From Synechococcales cyanobacterium S06 (GTDB taxonomy: Bacteria; Cyanobacteriota; Cyanobacteriia; Cyanobacteriales; JAABRE01), in assembly GCA_011391125.1 (NCBI GenBank), contig JAABRE010000001.1, positions 54,167-118,166 on the forward strand: a stretch of DNA of 64,000 bases, written 5' to 3'. The position numbers and the translations under genes were made by a program. The notes below the pieces were generated by a model. That model did no database searches and was not told the DNA's origin. It saw nothing but the letters and a program-made list of their open reading frames with translations. Shown one piece after another: positions 8,799-18,400 of this stretch (the first letter of the stretch is position 1; each line of letters starts with the position of its first letter).

Positions 8799-10208
8799 AT
8801 GGCAACAAAAGCAGGGTTTAAGGCCGGTGTACAAGATTACCGCTTAACCTACTATACCCCCGACTACACACCCAAAGATACGGACTTATTAGCTTGTTTC
8901 CGTATGACTCCTCAGGCCGGTGTACCCCCCGAAGAATGCGCAGCAGCAGTAGCCGCTGAATCCTCTACCGGTACTTGGACCACTGTATGGACTGATGGTT
9001 TAACTGACTTGGACCGTTACAAAGGTCGTTGTTATCATGTTGAACCTGTAGAAGGGGAAGATAACCAATATTTTATCTTTGTTGCTTATCCTTTAGATTT
9101 ATTTGAAGAAGGTTCTATTACTAACGTTTTAACCTCTTTAGTAGGTAACGTTTTTGGTTTCAAAGCTTTACGCGCTTTACGTTTAGAAGATATCCGTTTC
9201 CCCGTTGCTTTAATCAAAACCTACCAAGGTCCTCCCCACGGTATCACCGTAGAGCGTGACTTATTAAATAAATACGGTCGTCCTCTCTTAGGTTGTACTA
9301 TTAAGCCTAAGTTGGGTTTATCCGCTAAAAACTACGGTCGTGCAGTTTATGAGTGTCTCCGTGGTGGTTTAGATTTCACCAAAGATGACGAAAATATTAA
9401 CTCTCAACCTTTTATGCGTTGGCGCGATCGCTTCTTATTTGTACAAGAAGCTATCACTAAAGCTCAAGCTGAAACCAATGAAATTAAAGGTCACTACCTC
9501 AACGTAACCGCAGGTACTTGTGAAGAAATGATGAAACGTGCTGAGTTTGCTAAAGAAATTGGCACTCCCATCATTATGCATGACTTCTTCACCGGTGGTT
9601 TTACTGCTAACACTACCTTAGCTAAATGGTGTCGTGATAATGGTCTCTTACTCCACATTCACCGCGCTATGCACGCTGTTGTTGACCGTCAGAAAAACCA
9701 TGGTATTCACTTCCGCGTTTTAGCTAAGTGTTTACGTCTGTCTGGTGGTGACCACTTACACTCTGGTACTGTGGTTGGTAAACTCGAAGGCGATCGCGCT
9801 GTTACCCTCGGTTTCGTTGACTTGATGCGTGAAGATTACGTGGAAGAAGATCGTTCACGTGGTGTTTTCTTTACCCAAGACTACGCTTCCTTACCCGGTG
9901 TAATGCCCGTTGCTTCCGGTGGTATCCACGTATGGCACATGCCAGCGTTGGTTGAAATCTTCGGCGATGACTCTTGCTTACAGTTTGGTGGTGGTACTCT
10001 CGGTCACCCTTGGGGTAATGCTCCTGGTGCAACTGCTAACCGCGTTGCTCTTGAAGCTTGCGTTCAAGCTCGTAACGAAGGCCGTAACTTGGCTCGTGAA
10101 GGTAACGACGTTCTTCGTGAAGCTTGTCGTTGGTCTCCTGAACTCGCTGCTGCTTGCGATCTCTGGAAAGAAATCAAATTTGAATTTGATACCGTTGACA
10201 CTCTGTAA
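8799..10208 (+). CDS. rbcL: Ribulose-1,5-bisphosphate carboxylase/oxygenase large subunit (form IB)
   Basis: The 469-residue RbcL starts at [11 protein letters not shown], preceded by GGAGGA. An upstream in-frame ATG at 8739 would add 20 unrelated residues and is rejected. The active-site TIKPKLGLS loop, the carbamylated lysine in GLDFTKDDE and loop 6 ([11 protein letters not shown]) are all present. It fixes CO2 on RuBP inside the carboxysome. Codon use is strongly biased (many GGT, CGT and TTA codons), as expected for a very highly expressed gene. It is followed by rbcX and rbcS and preceded by the ccm operon. Confidence 0.99.
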   Translation: MATKAGFKAGVQDYRLTYYTPDYTPKDTDLLACFRMTPQAGVPPEECAAAVAAESSTGTWTTVWTDGLTDLDRYKGRCYHVEPVEGEDNQYFIFVAYPLDLFEEGSITNVLTSLVGNVFGFKALRALRLEDIRFPVALIKTYQGPPHGITVERDLLNKYGRPLLGCTIKPKLGLSAKNYGRAVYECLRGGLDFTKDDENINSQPFMRWRDRFLFVQEAITKAQAETNEIKGHYLNVTAGTCEEMMKRAEFAKEIGTPIIMHDFFTGGFTANTTLAKWCRDNGLLLHIHRAMHAVVDRQKNHGIHFRVLAKCLRLSGGDHLHSGTVVGKLEGDRAVTLGFVDLMREDYVEEDRSRGVFFTQDYASLPGVMPVASGGIHVWHMPALVEIFGDDSCLQFGGGTLGHPWGNAPGATANRVALEACVQARNEGRNLAREGNDVLREACRWSPELAAACDLWKEIKFEFDTVDTL

Positions 10209-10330
10209 TTGAGTTCAATTTGTTTAGTTATTGGTGAACAGTTATTAGAAAATAAGGTGATAATAATAACCACAAATGCGTAATTTTTATGCCTAATTTA
10301 ATGATAACTAAGTAACTGATAATTAAAACA

Positions 10331-10720
10331 ATGGATCATAAACAAATTGCTAACAATACGGCCCGTGTGGTGCAGAGTTACCTGACTTATCAGGCTGTAC
10401 GCGCTATTATTGACCAACTTACCGAAACTAATCCAGGCCAAGCAATTTGGCTAACTGAGTTTTCTGCTGGTAATAAACTTCAAAATGCTGAAGCTTATTT
10501 AGCTGAACTTATGGGCGAAAATAAGGAGTTAGTCTTGCGTATCCTGACTGTTAGGCAACATTTGGCGGAATCGGTACTCGAGTTTATTCCTGAAATGGTT
10601 AATACTGGTATTATTCAGGCCAATATGCAGCATCGTTGTCAACTTTTAGAGCGTCTTACCCAAACCCAAGTTGTTGATTCTTTGACGGATAATTTTGATC
10701 CGGCTGAGGATGTCACTTGA
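10331..10720 (+). CDS. rbcX: Rubisco assembly chaperone RbcX
   Basis: The 129-residue all-helical protein matches RbcX in length and in the segments VVQSYLTYQAVR and NPGQAIWLTEFS. RbcX dimers bind the C-terminal [14 protein letters not shown] peptide of RbcL, which is present in this RbcL ([13 protein letters not shown]), and stabilise assembly intermediates before RbcS displaces them. It lies between rbcL and rbcS, the usual order in filamentous and many unicellular beta-cyanobacteria. No strong Shine-Dalgarno precedes its ATG, which fits a lower expression level than rbcL and rbcS. Confidence 0.95.
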   Translation: MDHKQIANNTARVVQSYLTYQAVRAIIDQLTETNPGQAIWLTEFSAGNKLQNAEAYLAELMGENKELVLRILTVRQHLAESVLEFIPEMVNTGIIQANMQHRCQLLERLTQTQVVDSLTDNFDPAEDVT

Positions 10721-10760
10721 TTTTTGATTAACCTTTGTTAATTTATTTAGAGAGAAATCC

Positions 10761-11096
10761 ATGAAAACTTTACCTAAAGAGCGTCGTTACGAAACCCTTT
10801 CTTATTTACCCCCTTTAACTGATCAACAAATCGTTAAACAAATTGAATATATGCTCGAATTGGGCTATATCCCCGGTGTGGAATTTGAAGAAAATCCTAC
10901 TGCTGAACTTCACCACTGGACTCTTTGGAAGTTGCCTTTATTCAATGCTAAAAATTCTCAAGATGTTCTCAATGAAGTAAGAGAGTGTCGTTCTGAGTAT
11001 TCTAACTGCTATATCCGTGTAGTTGGTTTCGACAACTTAAGACAGTGCCAAACTGTAAGCTTCATCGTTTACAAACCCGGTGCTAGTCGCTTCTAA
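10761..11096 (+). CDS. rbcS: Ribulose-1,5-bisphosphate carboxylase small subunit
   Basis: The 111-residue RbcS begins [19 protein letters not shown], and carries the conserved [18 protein letters not shown] and WTLWKLPLF segments. Four small subunits cap each face of the L8S8 holoenzyme. It ends the rbcLXS operon and is followed 30 bp later by a perfect 13-bp stem terminator. The SSUL repeats of the CcmM encoded upstream are the carboxysomal mimics of this protein. GAGAG ahead of the start is a modest ribosome-binding site. Confidence 0.98.
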   Translation: MKTLPKERRYETLSYLPPLTDQQIVKQIEYMLELGYIPGVEFEENPTAELHHWTLWKLPLFNAKNSQDVLNEVRECRSEYSNCYIRVVGFDNLRQCQTVSFIVYKPGASRF

Positions 11097-11126
11097 TTTC
11101 AATTTTGTTTAATTGAGCTAGATTGA

Positions 11127-11160
11127 AAATCCGATTTCTCGAAGAAATCGGATTTTTGCT
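11127..11160 (+). terminator. rbcLXS rho-independent terminator
   Basis: A perfect 13-bp stem (AAATCCGATTTCT, 11127-11139, with AGAAATCGGATTT, 11143-11155) closes a CGA loop and is followed by a T-rich tail. The stem core AATCCGATTTC also occurs as the terminal repeat of small dispersed hairpin elements elsewhere in the window, so this terminator may derive from one of them. Confidence 0.9.
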
Positions 11161-11353
11161 TTTTATTAAAGGTAGAGTGCGTCACAATCAATAATTAATT
11201 AGGGTTTACGGAAAAAAGCTGAAAGCTATGTAGATCAAGACTTTCAAGTTGGTGGGACTTGAATTAAGTGCAAGGATTTCAACAAATAATAGTAAAAAAC
11301 CTTACATTTACTGGGATTAATCAAGATTTTTGCTCGTCAAAAGACGCGGTCAA

Positions 11354-11420
11354 ACTATCAACTATCAACTATCAACTATCAACTATCAACTATCAACTAT
11401 CAACTATCAACTATCAACTA
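11354..11420. repeat. Heptanucleotide tandem repeat (ACTATCA, about 9.6 copies)
   Basis: Nine exact copies of the 7-mer ACTATCA plus 4 nt form a perfect array that ends only 5 nt before the CheW start codon at 11426. Such short tandemly repeated repetitive heptamers are well known in cyanobacterial intergenic regions. An open frame reads through the array as INYQLST repeats into cheW, but I treat that as a by-product of the repeat and not as protein. Confidence 0.95.
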
Positions 11421-11425
11421 AATTT

Positions 11426-11884
11426 ATGTTGCTTTTATTGTTTTATGTTGGCGGCGATCGCTATGCCATTGATACCAGTCAAGTGGTGGAAGTGATCCCG
11501 AGAGTTACTCTGAGGAAAGTTTATCATGCTCCTGATTATTTAAGTGGTATTTTTAACTACCGTGGAGTCATCGCTCCTGTGATAGATTTATCTTATTTAA
11601 TTAAGGGTACAAATAGTAATTTGTCTTTTAGTACTCGTATTATTATGGTTAGTTATTTAACCGAAGATAATACTCAAAAATATCTAGGTTTAATGTCAGA
11701 AAAAATAACTGAAACTCTGAAAAAGTCAGCGGAAAGTTTAGTTAATTCTACGGATATTCAAGACACAAATTCTTATTTTGGTGAGATAATTATGGATAAT
11801 AATGGCATGATTCAGTTAATTAAATTAGAGTATCTTTTGGCTAATTCCCAAGCAATTAATTTGTTACCCGGAGACTTGTTATAA
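11426..11884 (+). CDS. CheW-type chemosensory scaffold protein (WspB-like position)
   Basis: The 152-residue CheW-domain protein should couple the MCP receptor to the CheA kinase encoded downstream. Typical CheW features are LLFYVGGDRYAIDTSQVVEVIPR at the N-terminus (here split from its neighbours for brevity) and GIFNYRGVIAPVIDL in the middle. I chose the ATG at 11426, because longer in-frame starts would encode a heptamer-repeat tail with no CheW counterpart. No Shine-Dalgarno is visible because the tandem repeat abuts the start, so translation may be weak or repeat-length dependent. It is the first gene of the five-gene chemosensory run. Confidence 0.88.
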   Translation: MLLLLFYVGGDRYAIDTSQVVEVIPRVTLRKVYHAPDYLSGIFNYRGVIAPVIDLSYLIKGTNSNLSFSTRIIMVSYLTEDNTQKYLGLMSEKITETLKKSAESLVNSTDIQDTNSYFGEIIMDNNGMIQLIKLEYLLANSQAINLLPGDLL

Positions 11885-11888
11885 GATT

Positions 11889-13109
11889 ATGATACAAGCT
11901 AAAATTGAGGAGTTATTAAGACAAAAAATTGGTTTAGCTCCTAGTAGTATTGGGTCAGGGAAAATTGCTAGGGCGATCGAAAATCGACGTATTGCTTGTA
12001 ATTTACCAAATGCTAAATCTTATTGGCAATATTTAAAGGTTTATCCGGTGGAATTACAACAGTTAATTGAATATGTTACTATTCCTGAAACCTGGTTTTT
12101 TCGAGATAAAAAACCTTTTGATTTTGTCAGTAAATATGTGAGTAATGAATGGTTGCCTAGTAATTTTAATAATATTTTAAATGTGTTAAGTATTCCCTGT
12201 GCAACGGGAGAAGAACCCTTTTCTTTGGCCATGACTTTGTTAGATATGGGGTTAAGTTATCAGCAGTTTAATCTTGATGCGATTGATATTAATAAACAGG
12301 TTTTAAGTAAGGCTAAACTGGGATTTTATACTAATAATTCTTTTCGCCAAAAACCTTTTGATTATCGGGATAAATATTTTCAAGAAGTGGAAAATGGCTA
12401 TCAATTAACTCAAAAAATACGCCAAAAAGTGAACTTTCAATATGGAAATATTCTAGAACCTTTATTTCTTAATACTCAAAAATATGACTTAATTTTTTGT
12501 CGCAATTTGTTAATTTATTTGGATGATTCGGCTCGTAAGAAGGCTTTAAATGTGTTAGAACGATTATTAAAATCGGAAGGTTTTTTATTTGTGGGTTCGG
12601 GAGAAACAGCCATTTTACAAGGAGACAGATTTATTTCTATTCGTCAACCTTTTACATTTGCTTATCAGAAAAAACCCAATCTTGTTAATTCAGTTATTAA
12701 TAAAAAACCCGAACAACCAGTAATTAATTTACCAATTATTCCCGATTTGCCGGTTAAACAAATTTCCGAACCACCGTCAAAAATTGAGAAAATTGACACC
12801 TCAGTTAAAGCTTTGGAAATAGCCCGAAAGTTAGCAAATAATGGTGAATTAGAAAAAGCAGTTACAATATGTGAAGATTATTTAAAAAATAATGTCACCA
12901 GTGCCGAAGGTTATGTATTATTAGGAGAAATACATCAGGGATTGGGTAAAAATAAGGAAGCTGAAGACTATTATCAAAAAGCAATTTATTTGAAACCTAG
13001 TTATTATGAGGCTTTAGTTCATCTTGCTCTTTTGAAAGAAAATCGCGGAGATATAATGGGAGCAAAATTAATTAGACAAAGAATAGAAAGAGTGTTAGAG
13101 TCGATTTAA
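11889..13109 (+). CDS. CheR methyltransferase with C-terminal TPR domain (WspC-like)
   Basis: The 406-residue protein has a CheR N-terminal helical part and a SAM-binding methyltransferase domain with TIPETWFFRD, SIPCATGEEPFSLAM and IFCRNLLIYL. After a Pro-rich linker (about 275-305) come two or so TPR units (for example EGYVLLGEIHQGLGKNKEAE). It should methylate glutamates of the MCP encoded next. The CheR-TPR fusion is characteristic of WspC and related alternative-function systems. It starts 4 bp after the cheW stop, so the genes are probably translationally coupled. No CheB methylesterase is present to reverse the reaction. Confidence 0.92.
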   Translation: MIQAKIEELLRQKIGLAPSSIGSGKIARAIENRRIACNLPNAKSYWQYLKVYPVELQQLIEYVTIPETWFFRDKKPFDFVSKYVSNEWLPSNFNNILNVLSIPCATGEEPFSLAMTLLDMGLSYQQFNLDAIDINKQVLSKAKLGFYTNNSFRQKPFDYRDKYFQEVENGYQLTQKIRQKVNFQYGNILEPLFLNTQKYDLIFCRNLLIYLDDSARKKALNVLERLLKSEGFLFVGSGETAILQGDRFISIRQPFTFAYQKKPNLVNSVINKKPEQPVINLPIIPDLPVKQISEPPSKIEKIDTSVKALEIARKLANNGELEKAVTICEDYLKNNVTSAEGYVLLGEIHQGLGKNKEAEDYYQKAIYLKPSYYEALVHLALLKENRGDIMGAKLIRQRIERVLESI

Positions 13110-13147
13110 TTAATGATAATTATTGTTGTTCAGTATTAAGAAAAAAT

Positions 13148-14632
13148 ATGAAAATTGCTGCTAAATTACAAATAGGTTTAGCTATTCCTACAATTTTGGT
13201 AGTTGTAATGGCCATTGTGGGATTATCTGGGTTTTTTAAGTTAAATAGACAATTGGGGATCATTTATAATGATCAAATTTTACCGATTCAATTATTAAAA
13301 CAAATTTCTGATGATTATGCTGTGTTAATTGTTGATACTGTTAATAAAACTAATGAGGGAATATTGTCCACTGATGAAGCCATTGTAAATATTAATAATG
13401 CTCAAACTCAAATTAAAAAAAATTGGACTGATTTTAGAAAAACAAATTTAGAAGATGACGAAGTTAAATTAGTAGATGAAATTGAATCTTTATTTGGCAA
13501 TGCCAATCAAGAAATTAGTAAGTTACTAATAGTTTTACAAGCAAAAGATTTAGAAGGTATAGATAAATTTGATGGCAATTTATATCGTTTTATTGATCCT
13601 TTAAGTGTAAAAATTCAATACTTAATTGATTTACAACTTGAGTTAGCACAACAGGAAAGAGATAAAGGTAGAAATCTCTTTACATTTATTAGTCTTATTT
13701 ATGGCTTAATAACTTTAGGAGCTTTCATTGTTATTCCCGTAGGATTATGGGTTATTAATAATTTGAAAAAACAATTAGTTAACTTAGTAGAAACTGCGGA
13801 AAATTCTAGTTTAAAAGTAACCACTTCAGCGACACAAATAGCCGCATCAGGAAAGGAATTGGAAGCAACTATGAGCGAACAAGTTGCCTCTACTAATGAG
13901 GTTAGTGCTACTTCCCAAGAAATAACAGCCACGGCACAGGAATTAGTCCAAACTATGCAAAAATTATGCGAGATGGTAACTTCAACTGCTTTGAATGCTA
14001 ATAGTTGTCGAGAGAATTTAGACGAAATGCAAACGGCTATGGGTAGTTTATCTGAGGCGACTATTTCTATCTCTTCAAAACTGGGAATTATGAGCGAGAA
14101 AGCTAATAATATTAATACGGTAGTTACTACTATTACGAAAGTGGCAGATCAAACTAATTTACTTTCTTTAAATGCCGCCATTGAAGCAGAAAAAGCGGGA
14201 GAATATGGCGCAGGTTTTGCCGTTGTCGCACGAGAAATTCGCCGTTTAGCTGACCAAACTGCCGTGGCAACTTTGGAAATTGAAAACATGGTTAAAGAAA
14301 TGCAATCTGCGGTTTCTACTGGTGTTATGGAGATGGATAAATTTAGTAAAGATGTTAGTGAAAGTGTTAGTGATGTCGGTAAAATTAGTAAGAAAATTGG
14401 CCGCGTAATTGAACAAGTACAAGGTATTACTCCTCGTTTTCAATTAGCAAGTGAAACTATGGAGGAACAAGCACAAGGAGCGGAACAAATTAGCGAAGCA
14501 ATGATGCAATTAAGTGAAGCTTCTGAACAAACTGCCGCAGCTTTATTGGATACTAATAGTGCTTTAGAAAATTTGGATGATGCCGCAGTTGATTTACAAG
14601 AAGAGTTAACTATTTTGAAACAAGAAATATGA
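13148..14632 (+). CDS. Methyl-accepting chemotaxis protein (WspA-like tip)
   Basis: The 494-residue receptor has an N-terminal transmembrane helix (about 10-30), a four-helix-bundle type sensor region (about 35-175), and a second transmembrane helix (about 178-200). A cytoplasmic coiled-coil signalling domain follows. The hairpin tip reads TNLLSLNAAIEAEKAGEYG followed by AGFAVVAREIRRLADQTAVAT. The AEKAGEYG form is the one I associate with WspA-type receptors, where flagellar MCPs have AARAGEQG. The ligand is unknown. It lies inside the cheW-cheR-mcp-cheW-cheA operon, 4 bp before the second cheW. Confidence 0.93.
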   Translation: MKIAAKLQIGLAIPTILVVVMAIVGLSGFFKLNRQLGIIYNDQILPIQLLKQISDDYAVLIVDTVNKTNEGILSTDEAIVNINNAQTQIKKNWTDFRKTNLEDDEVKLVDEIESLFGNANQEISKLLIVLQAKDLEGIDKFDGNLYRFIDPLSVKIQYLIDLQLELAQQERDKGRNLFTFISLIYGLITLGAFIVIPVGLWVINNLKKQLVNLVETAENSSLKVTTSATQIAASGKELEATMSEQVASTNEVSATSQEITATAQELVQTMQKLCEMVTSTALNANSCRENLDEMQTAMGSLSEATISISSKLGIMSEKANNINTVVTTITKVADQTNLLSLNAAIEAEKAGEYGAGFAVVAREIRRLADQTAVATLEIENMVKEMQSAVSTGVMEMDKFSKDVSESVSDVGKISKKIGRVIEQVQGITPRFQLASETMEEQAQGAEQISEAMMQLSEASEQTAAALLDTNSALENLDDAAVDLQEELTILKQEI

Positions 14633-14636
14633 GAAA

Positions 14637-15356
14637 ATGACTGATTTAACTGATTTAAAATCTCACGATTGTTGGCGTATAATTGGAGTTGAAGGCGATC
14701 GCAGTTGTCCTGAACTTTCTAATTATATTCATTGTCATAATTGTCCCATTTATTCCGCGGCTGGAAGGCATTTATTTGATCGAGAAATACCGGAGGAATA
14801 TGTTAGTCAATGGACAAATTTATTTGCCCAAAATATAGTTTATGATGCAAAAACTGGGCATAAAATAGTTAATTTAAAGGAAAAAAATAGTCGCTCTGTA
14901 GTGATTTTTCGTTTAGAACGAGAATGGTTTGCTTTAGCTGCTCAAGTTTTTAAGGAAGTAACTCAAGTTTCTCCTCTTCATACTATTCCCCATCGTAGTA
15001 ATGAGGTTTTATTGGGGGTAGTTAATATTCGTGGTGAGATTTTGTTATGTGTTTCTTTACATAATTTATTAGGTTTAAAAAGTGCAGAAACTATTAATCA
15101 TAATTTAGCTCTTTCTAAAAATATTGCTTATCAAAGGATGGTAGTTTTAGAATTAGAACAAAATAAATGGGTTTTTTTAGTGGATGAAATTGATACTTTA
15201 CAACGTTTTCAAGAAGATGAATTTAAAGAACCGCCTTCTGTGATTTTTCAGGCTACACATACCTATACTCAAGCTATTATTCATTGGCAAAATAAAAAAA
15301 TTAATTATTTAGATTTTGAATTACTTTTTTATGCACTTAATCAAAAAATTCTGTAA
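14637..15356 (+). CDS. CheW-domain protein with N-terminal Cys-rich segment (WspD-like)
   Basis: The 239-residue protein carries a CheW domain (about 85-225; VVNIRGEILLCVSLHNLLGL) preceded by a compact cysteine/histidine motif: CW at 12, SCPEL at 23-27, HCHNCPIY at 32-39. Four cysteines (12, 24, 33, 36) look like a metal- or redox-sensitive site. The same CW..IGV.GD.SCP..HC.NCP pattern is typical of WspD proteins as I recall them. This is the strongest single indication that the operon is Wsp-related. The start at 14637 follows the mcp stop by 4 bp. Confidence 0.88.
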   Translation: MTDLTDLKSHDCWRIIGVEGDRSCPELSNYIHCHNCPIYSAAGRHLFDREIPEEYVSQWTNLFAQNIVYDAKTGHKIVNLKEKNSRSVVIFRLEREWFALAAQVFKEVTQVSPLHTIPHRSNEVLLGVVNIRGEILLCVSLHNLLGLKSAETINHNLALSKNIAYQRMVVLELEQNKWVFLVDEIDTLQRFQEDEFKEPPSVIFQATHTYTQAIIHWQNKKINYLDFELLFYALNQKIL

Positions 15357-15424
15357 AGGTAATTCAGGAATTGTTTTTACAGAAAAAAAACCTTGTATAA
15401 ATTTTACTTAGAGAGGATAATTAT

Positions 15425-18400
15425 ATGGTTAATAATAACAAAAATTTAAGTGATTTCTCGATGCTAGAATTATTTAGCATGGAAGTCGAAGCTCAAGCTA
15501 CAGTATTAACTGATAATTTATTAGAATTAGAAAATAATCCACATTCGGCACAATCTTTAGAGGACTTGATGCGTGCATCTCACTCCATTAAAGGTGCTGC
15601 GAGAATTGTTGATATTGATCCGGCAGTCGAGATTGCTCATTTGATGGAAGATTGTTTTGTTGCGGCTCAACATAGCGAAATTACCATAGAAAGTGAGCAG
15701 ATTGATATATTATTGCAAGCAGTAGATTTCTTGCAAAAAATTAGTCAATTGGATGAGCAGTTTTTAGATAATTGGTTAACTGAAAATCACGCAAATATTG
15801 AACAAATTAAGAGAAATCTAAATGCAATTAATACTAAACAAATAGAAATTATTACTCCCAATAATGAACCGCTCAAAAGTCAAGCACAAACCTTAGAATC
15901 CCCTTTAAGTGATAATTCTTTAATTGATATATTTAAAACAGAATTAATTAATCAAATTACCATTATTAAAAATAACTTATTTTTGTTACAAACCACAGCT
16001 TTATCATCAGAAATTATCGGGGAAATCTTAGCAGCTATTCAGAGTTTAAAAAGTTCAGCAATTATAGTAGAAATTAAGGAAATTATCAATTTACTTGCTA
16101 GTGTAGAAAATTGTATCATAACGGCTTCAGAAGGTAAAATTAACTTACAAATACCGGAAATCGAACTTATTTTACAAACAATCTTATTTTTAGAAAAAAT
16201 TAATCAAGTAAATAATTTAGAGTTAAATAACTGGTTATCAGAAAATAGTCAAGAAATTGGCAATTATCAAACAGTATTAGAAACAGTTATTAGCGAAGCA
16301 AATATCGCCAATTTGGAAACATTAGTAACGAATGCTACCATCGAAACAGTTATTAATGAGTCAGATAATTATTTAGATAATTTATCTTTAAAGGAATTAT
16401 TTTCTGTCGAAGTCGAAACTCAAGCTACAATTCTAAAAGAACAGTTATTATCACTATTAAATAAGTCAGGTGAAGACCCATATTTTGAAGGAATAATGAG
16501 CGCTATTTATTCCTTAAATGGCGCAGCAAATTTAGTCGAAATATCTCCTTGTATTAAATTAGCTCAAAGTATGGAAACTTGTCTGTTAGCTGCTAGTGAA
16601 GGAAACCTAATTTTAACTCAAAAAGATATAGAATTACTTAATAATGCCGTAGATATATTTATCCATATTGGTAGTATTAGTGAAGACAATTTAGAAAATT
16701 GGTTATTATCAAGACAAGATGAAATAGATAATTTAATTATTAGTATTCAAGCAATTATTAATCAAAAAGATAATCAGCAAACACAAATATTACCTAGTCA
16801 TAATTTGACGGAGATAACTCAAGAAAGTAACCGAGAAAAATCATTATCCCACTCAAAAGAAAGGGTTGTTAGGGTAAGTGCTGAAAATTTAAACAGATTA
16901 ATGGGATTAGCGGGAGAATCTTTATTAGAAAGTAATTGGTTACAACCTTTTGCTTCCTCTTTATTAAAGTTAAAAAAGAAACAAAATGAATTAGAAAAAA
17001 CCTTAGAAAAAATGCAGGAATTTCTGCTTAAAAAAGATTATTTATCAATTAATGAATATCTTAAACTTGCTCGGTTAAAAGAACAGGAATCTCGGATTTT
17101 TTTAGGCGATCGCCTCAACGAATTGGACACCTATACAAGACGTACAACAAATCTTTCAGATCGTCTTTATCGGGAAGTAATCCTATCTCAAATGCGACCT
17201 TTTGGGGATGGAATTGAGAGTTTTCCCCGTATGGTTAGGGATTTAGCAAAGAAATTAAATAAAAAAGTCAAATTTGAAATAATTGGTAAAAATACCGCCG
17301 TCGATCGGGATATTTTAAACAAATTAGAAGCTCCCATTACTCATATTTTACGCAATTGTCTTGATCATGGAATTGAAACTCCCGAAGAACGTTTAGCAGT
17401 GAATAAAAAACCAGAAGGGACAATTAAAATAGAAGCAGCACACCGAGGAGGAATGTTATCTATTATTATTAGTGACGATGGTAGAGGAGTAAATTTAGAG
17501 AAACTACGGCAAAAAATTATCGATAAAAAGTTAGTAACTCCGGCCATGGCCAATCAATTAAAAGAACAAGAATTGATGGAATTTTTATTTTTACCCGGGT
17601 TTTCTACTGCTTCCCAAATAACAGAAATTTCCGGCCGAGGAGTAGGTTTAGATATTGCCAAAAGTATGACCCAAGAAGTGGGAGGAACTGTAAAAATAAC
17701 TTCTCAATTCGGTCAAGGGATCAGTTTTCATTTTCAATTACCTTTAACTTTGTCAGTAATTCGCACTTTATTAGTCGAAATATCAGGGGAAATTTACGCT
17801 TTTTCCCTCAGTAGAATTGAGCGAATTGTGAGGGTAAAACCAGAGGAAATTAACTTAGTTGAAAATCGGCAATATTTCACCTTTAATAATGAAAATATCA
17901 GTTTAATAGCAGGGTATCAAGTATTAGAATTAAAGCCCTCTATTCCCCATTCAGCAGACTTACCCGTCGTAATTATTGGCGAACCATCTAACCGTTTTGG
18001 TATAGTGGTTGATAAATTCATTGCCGAAAAAGATTTAGTAGTAAGACCTTTAGACTCGCGTTTGGGTAAAGTAAAAGATATTAGTGCGGCCGCATTAACT
18101 GAAGATGGTTCACCTATTTTAATTTTTGATGTTTCCGATTTAGTCCGTTCCATTGATAAATTATTAAATAGCACAAATTTAACTCAAATTAGTGGAGAAA
18201 TAGCACAGCTTACCAGTCAGAAATCTAAGAGAATATTGGTAGTAGATGACTCAATTACAGTGCGAGAAATGGAAAGAAAACTATTAGAAAATAATGGTTA
18301 TAAAGTGGAAGTTGCTGTTAATGGAATGGAAGGTTGGAACGCAGTTAGAACCAACGATTATGACTTAGTAATAACTGATATTGATATGCCAAGAATGAAC

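Noticed and set aside
11330..11425. N-terminal extension of CheW made of INYQLST repeats
   Set aside because: It is the translation of a heptamer tandem repeat, and CheW proteins begin at the ATG at 11426. An overlapping frame (11268-11495) gives the same kind of artefact.
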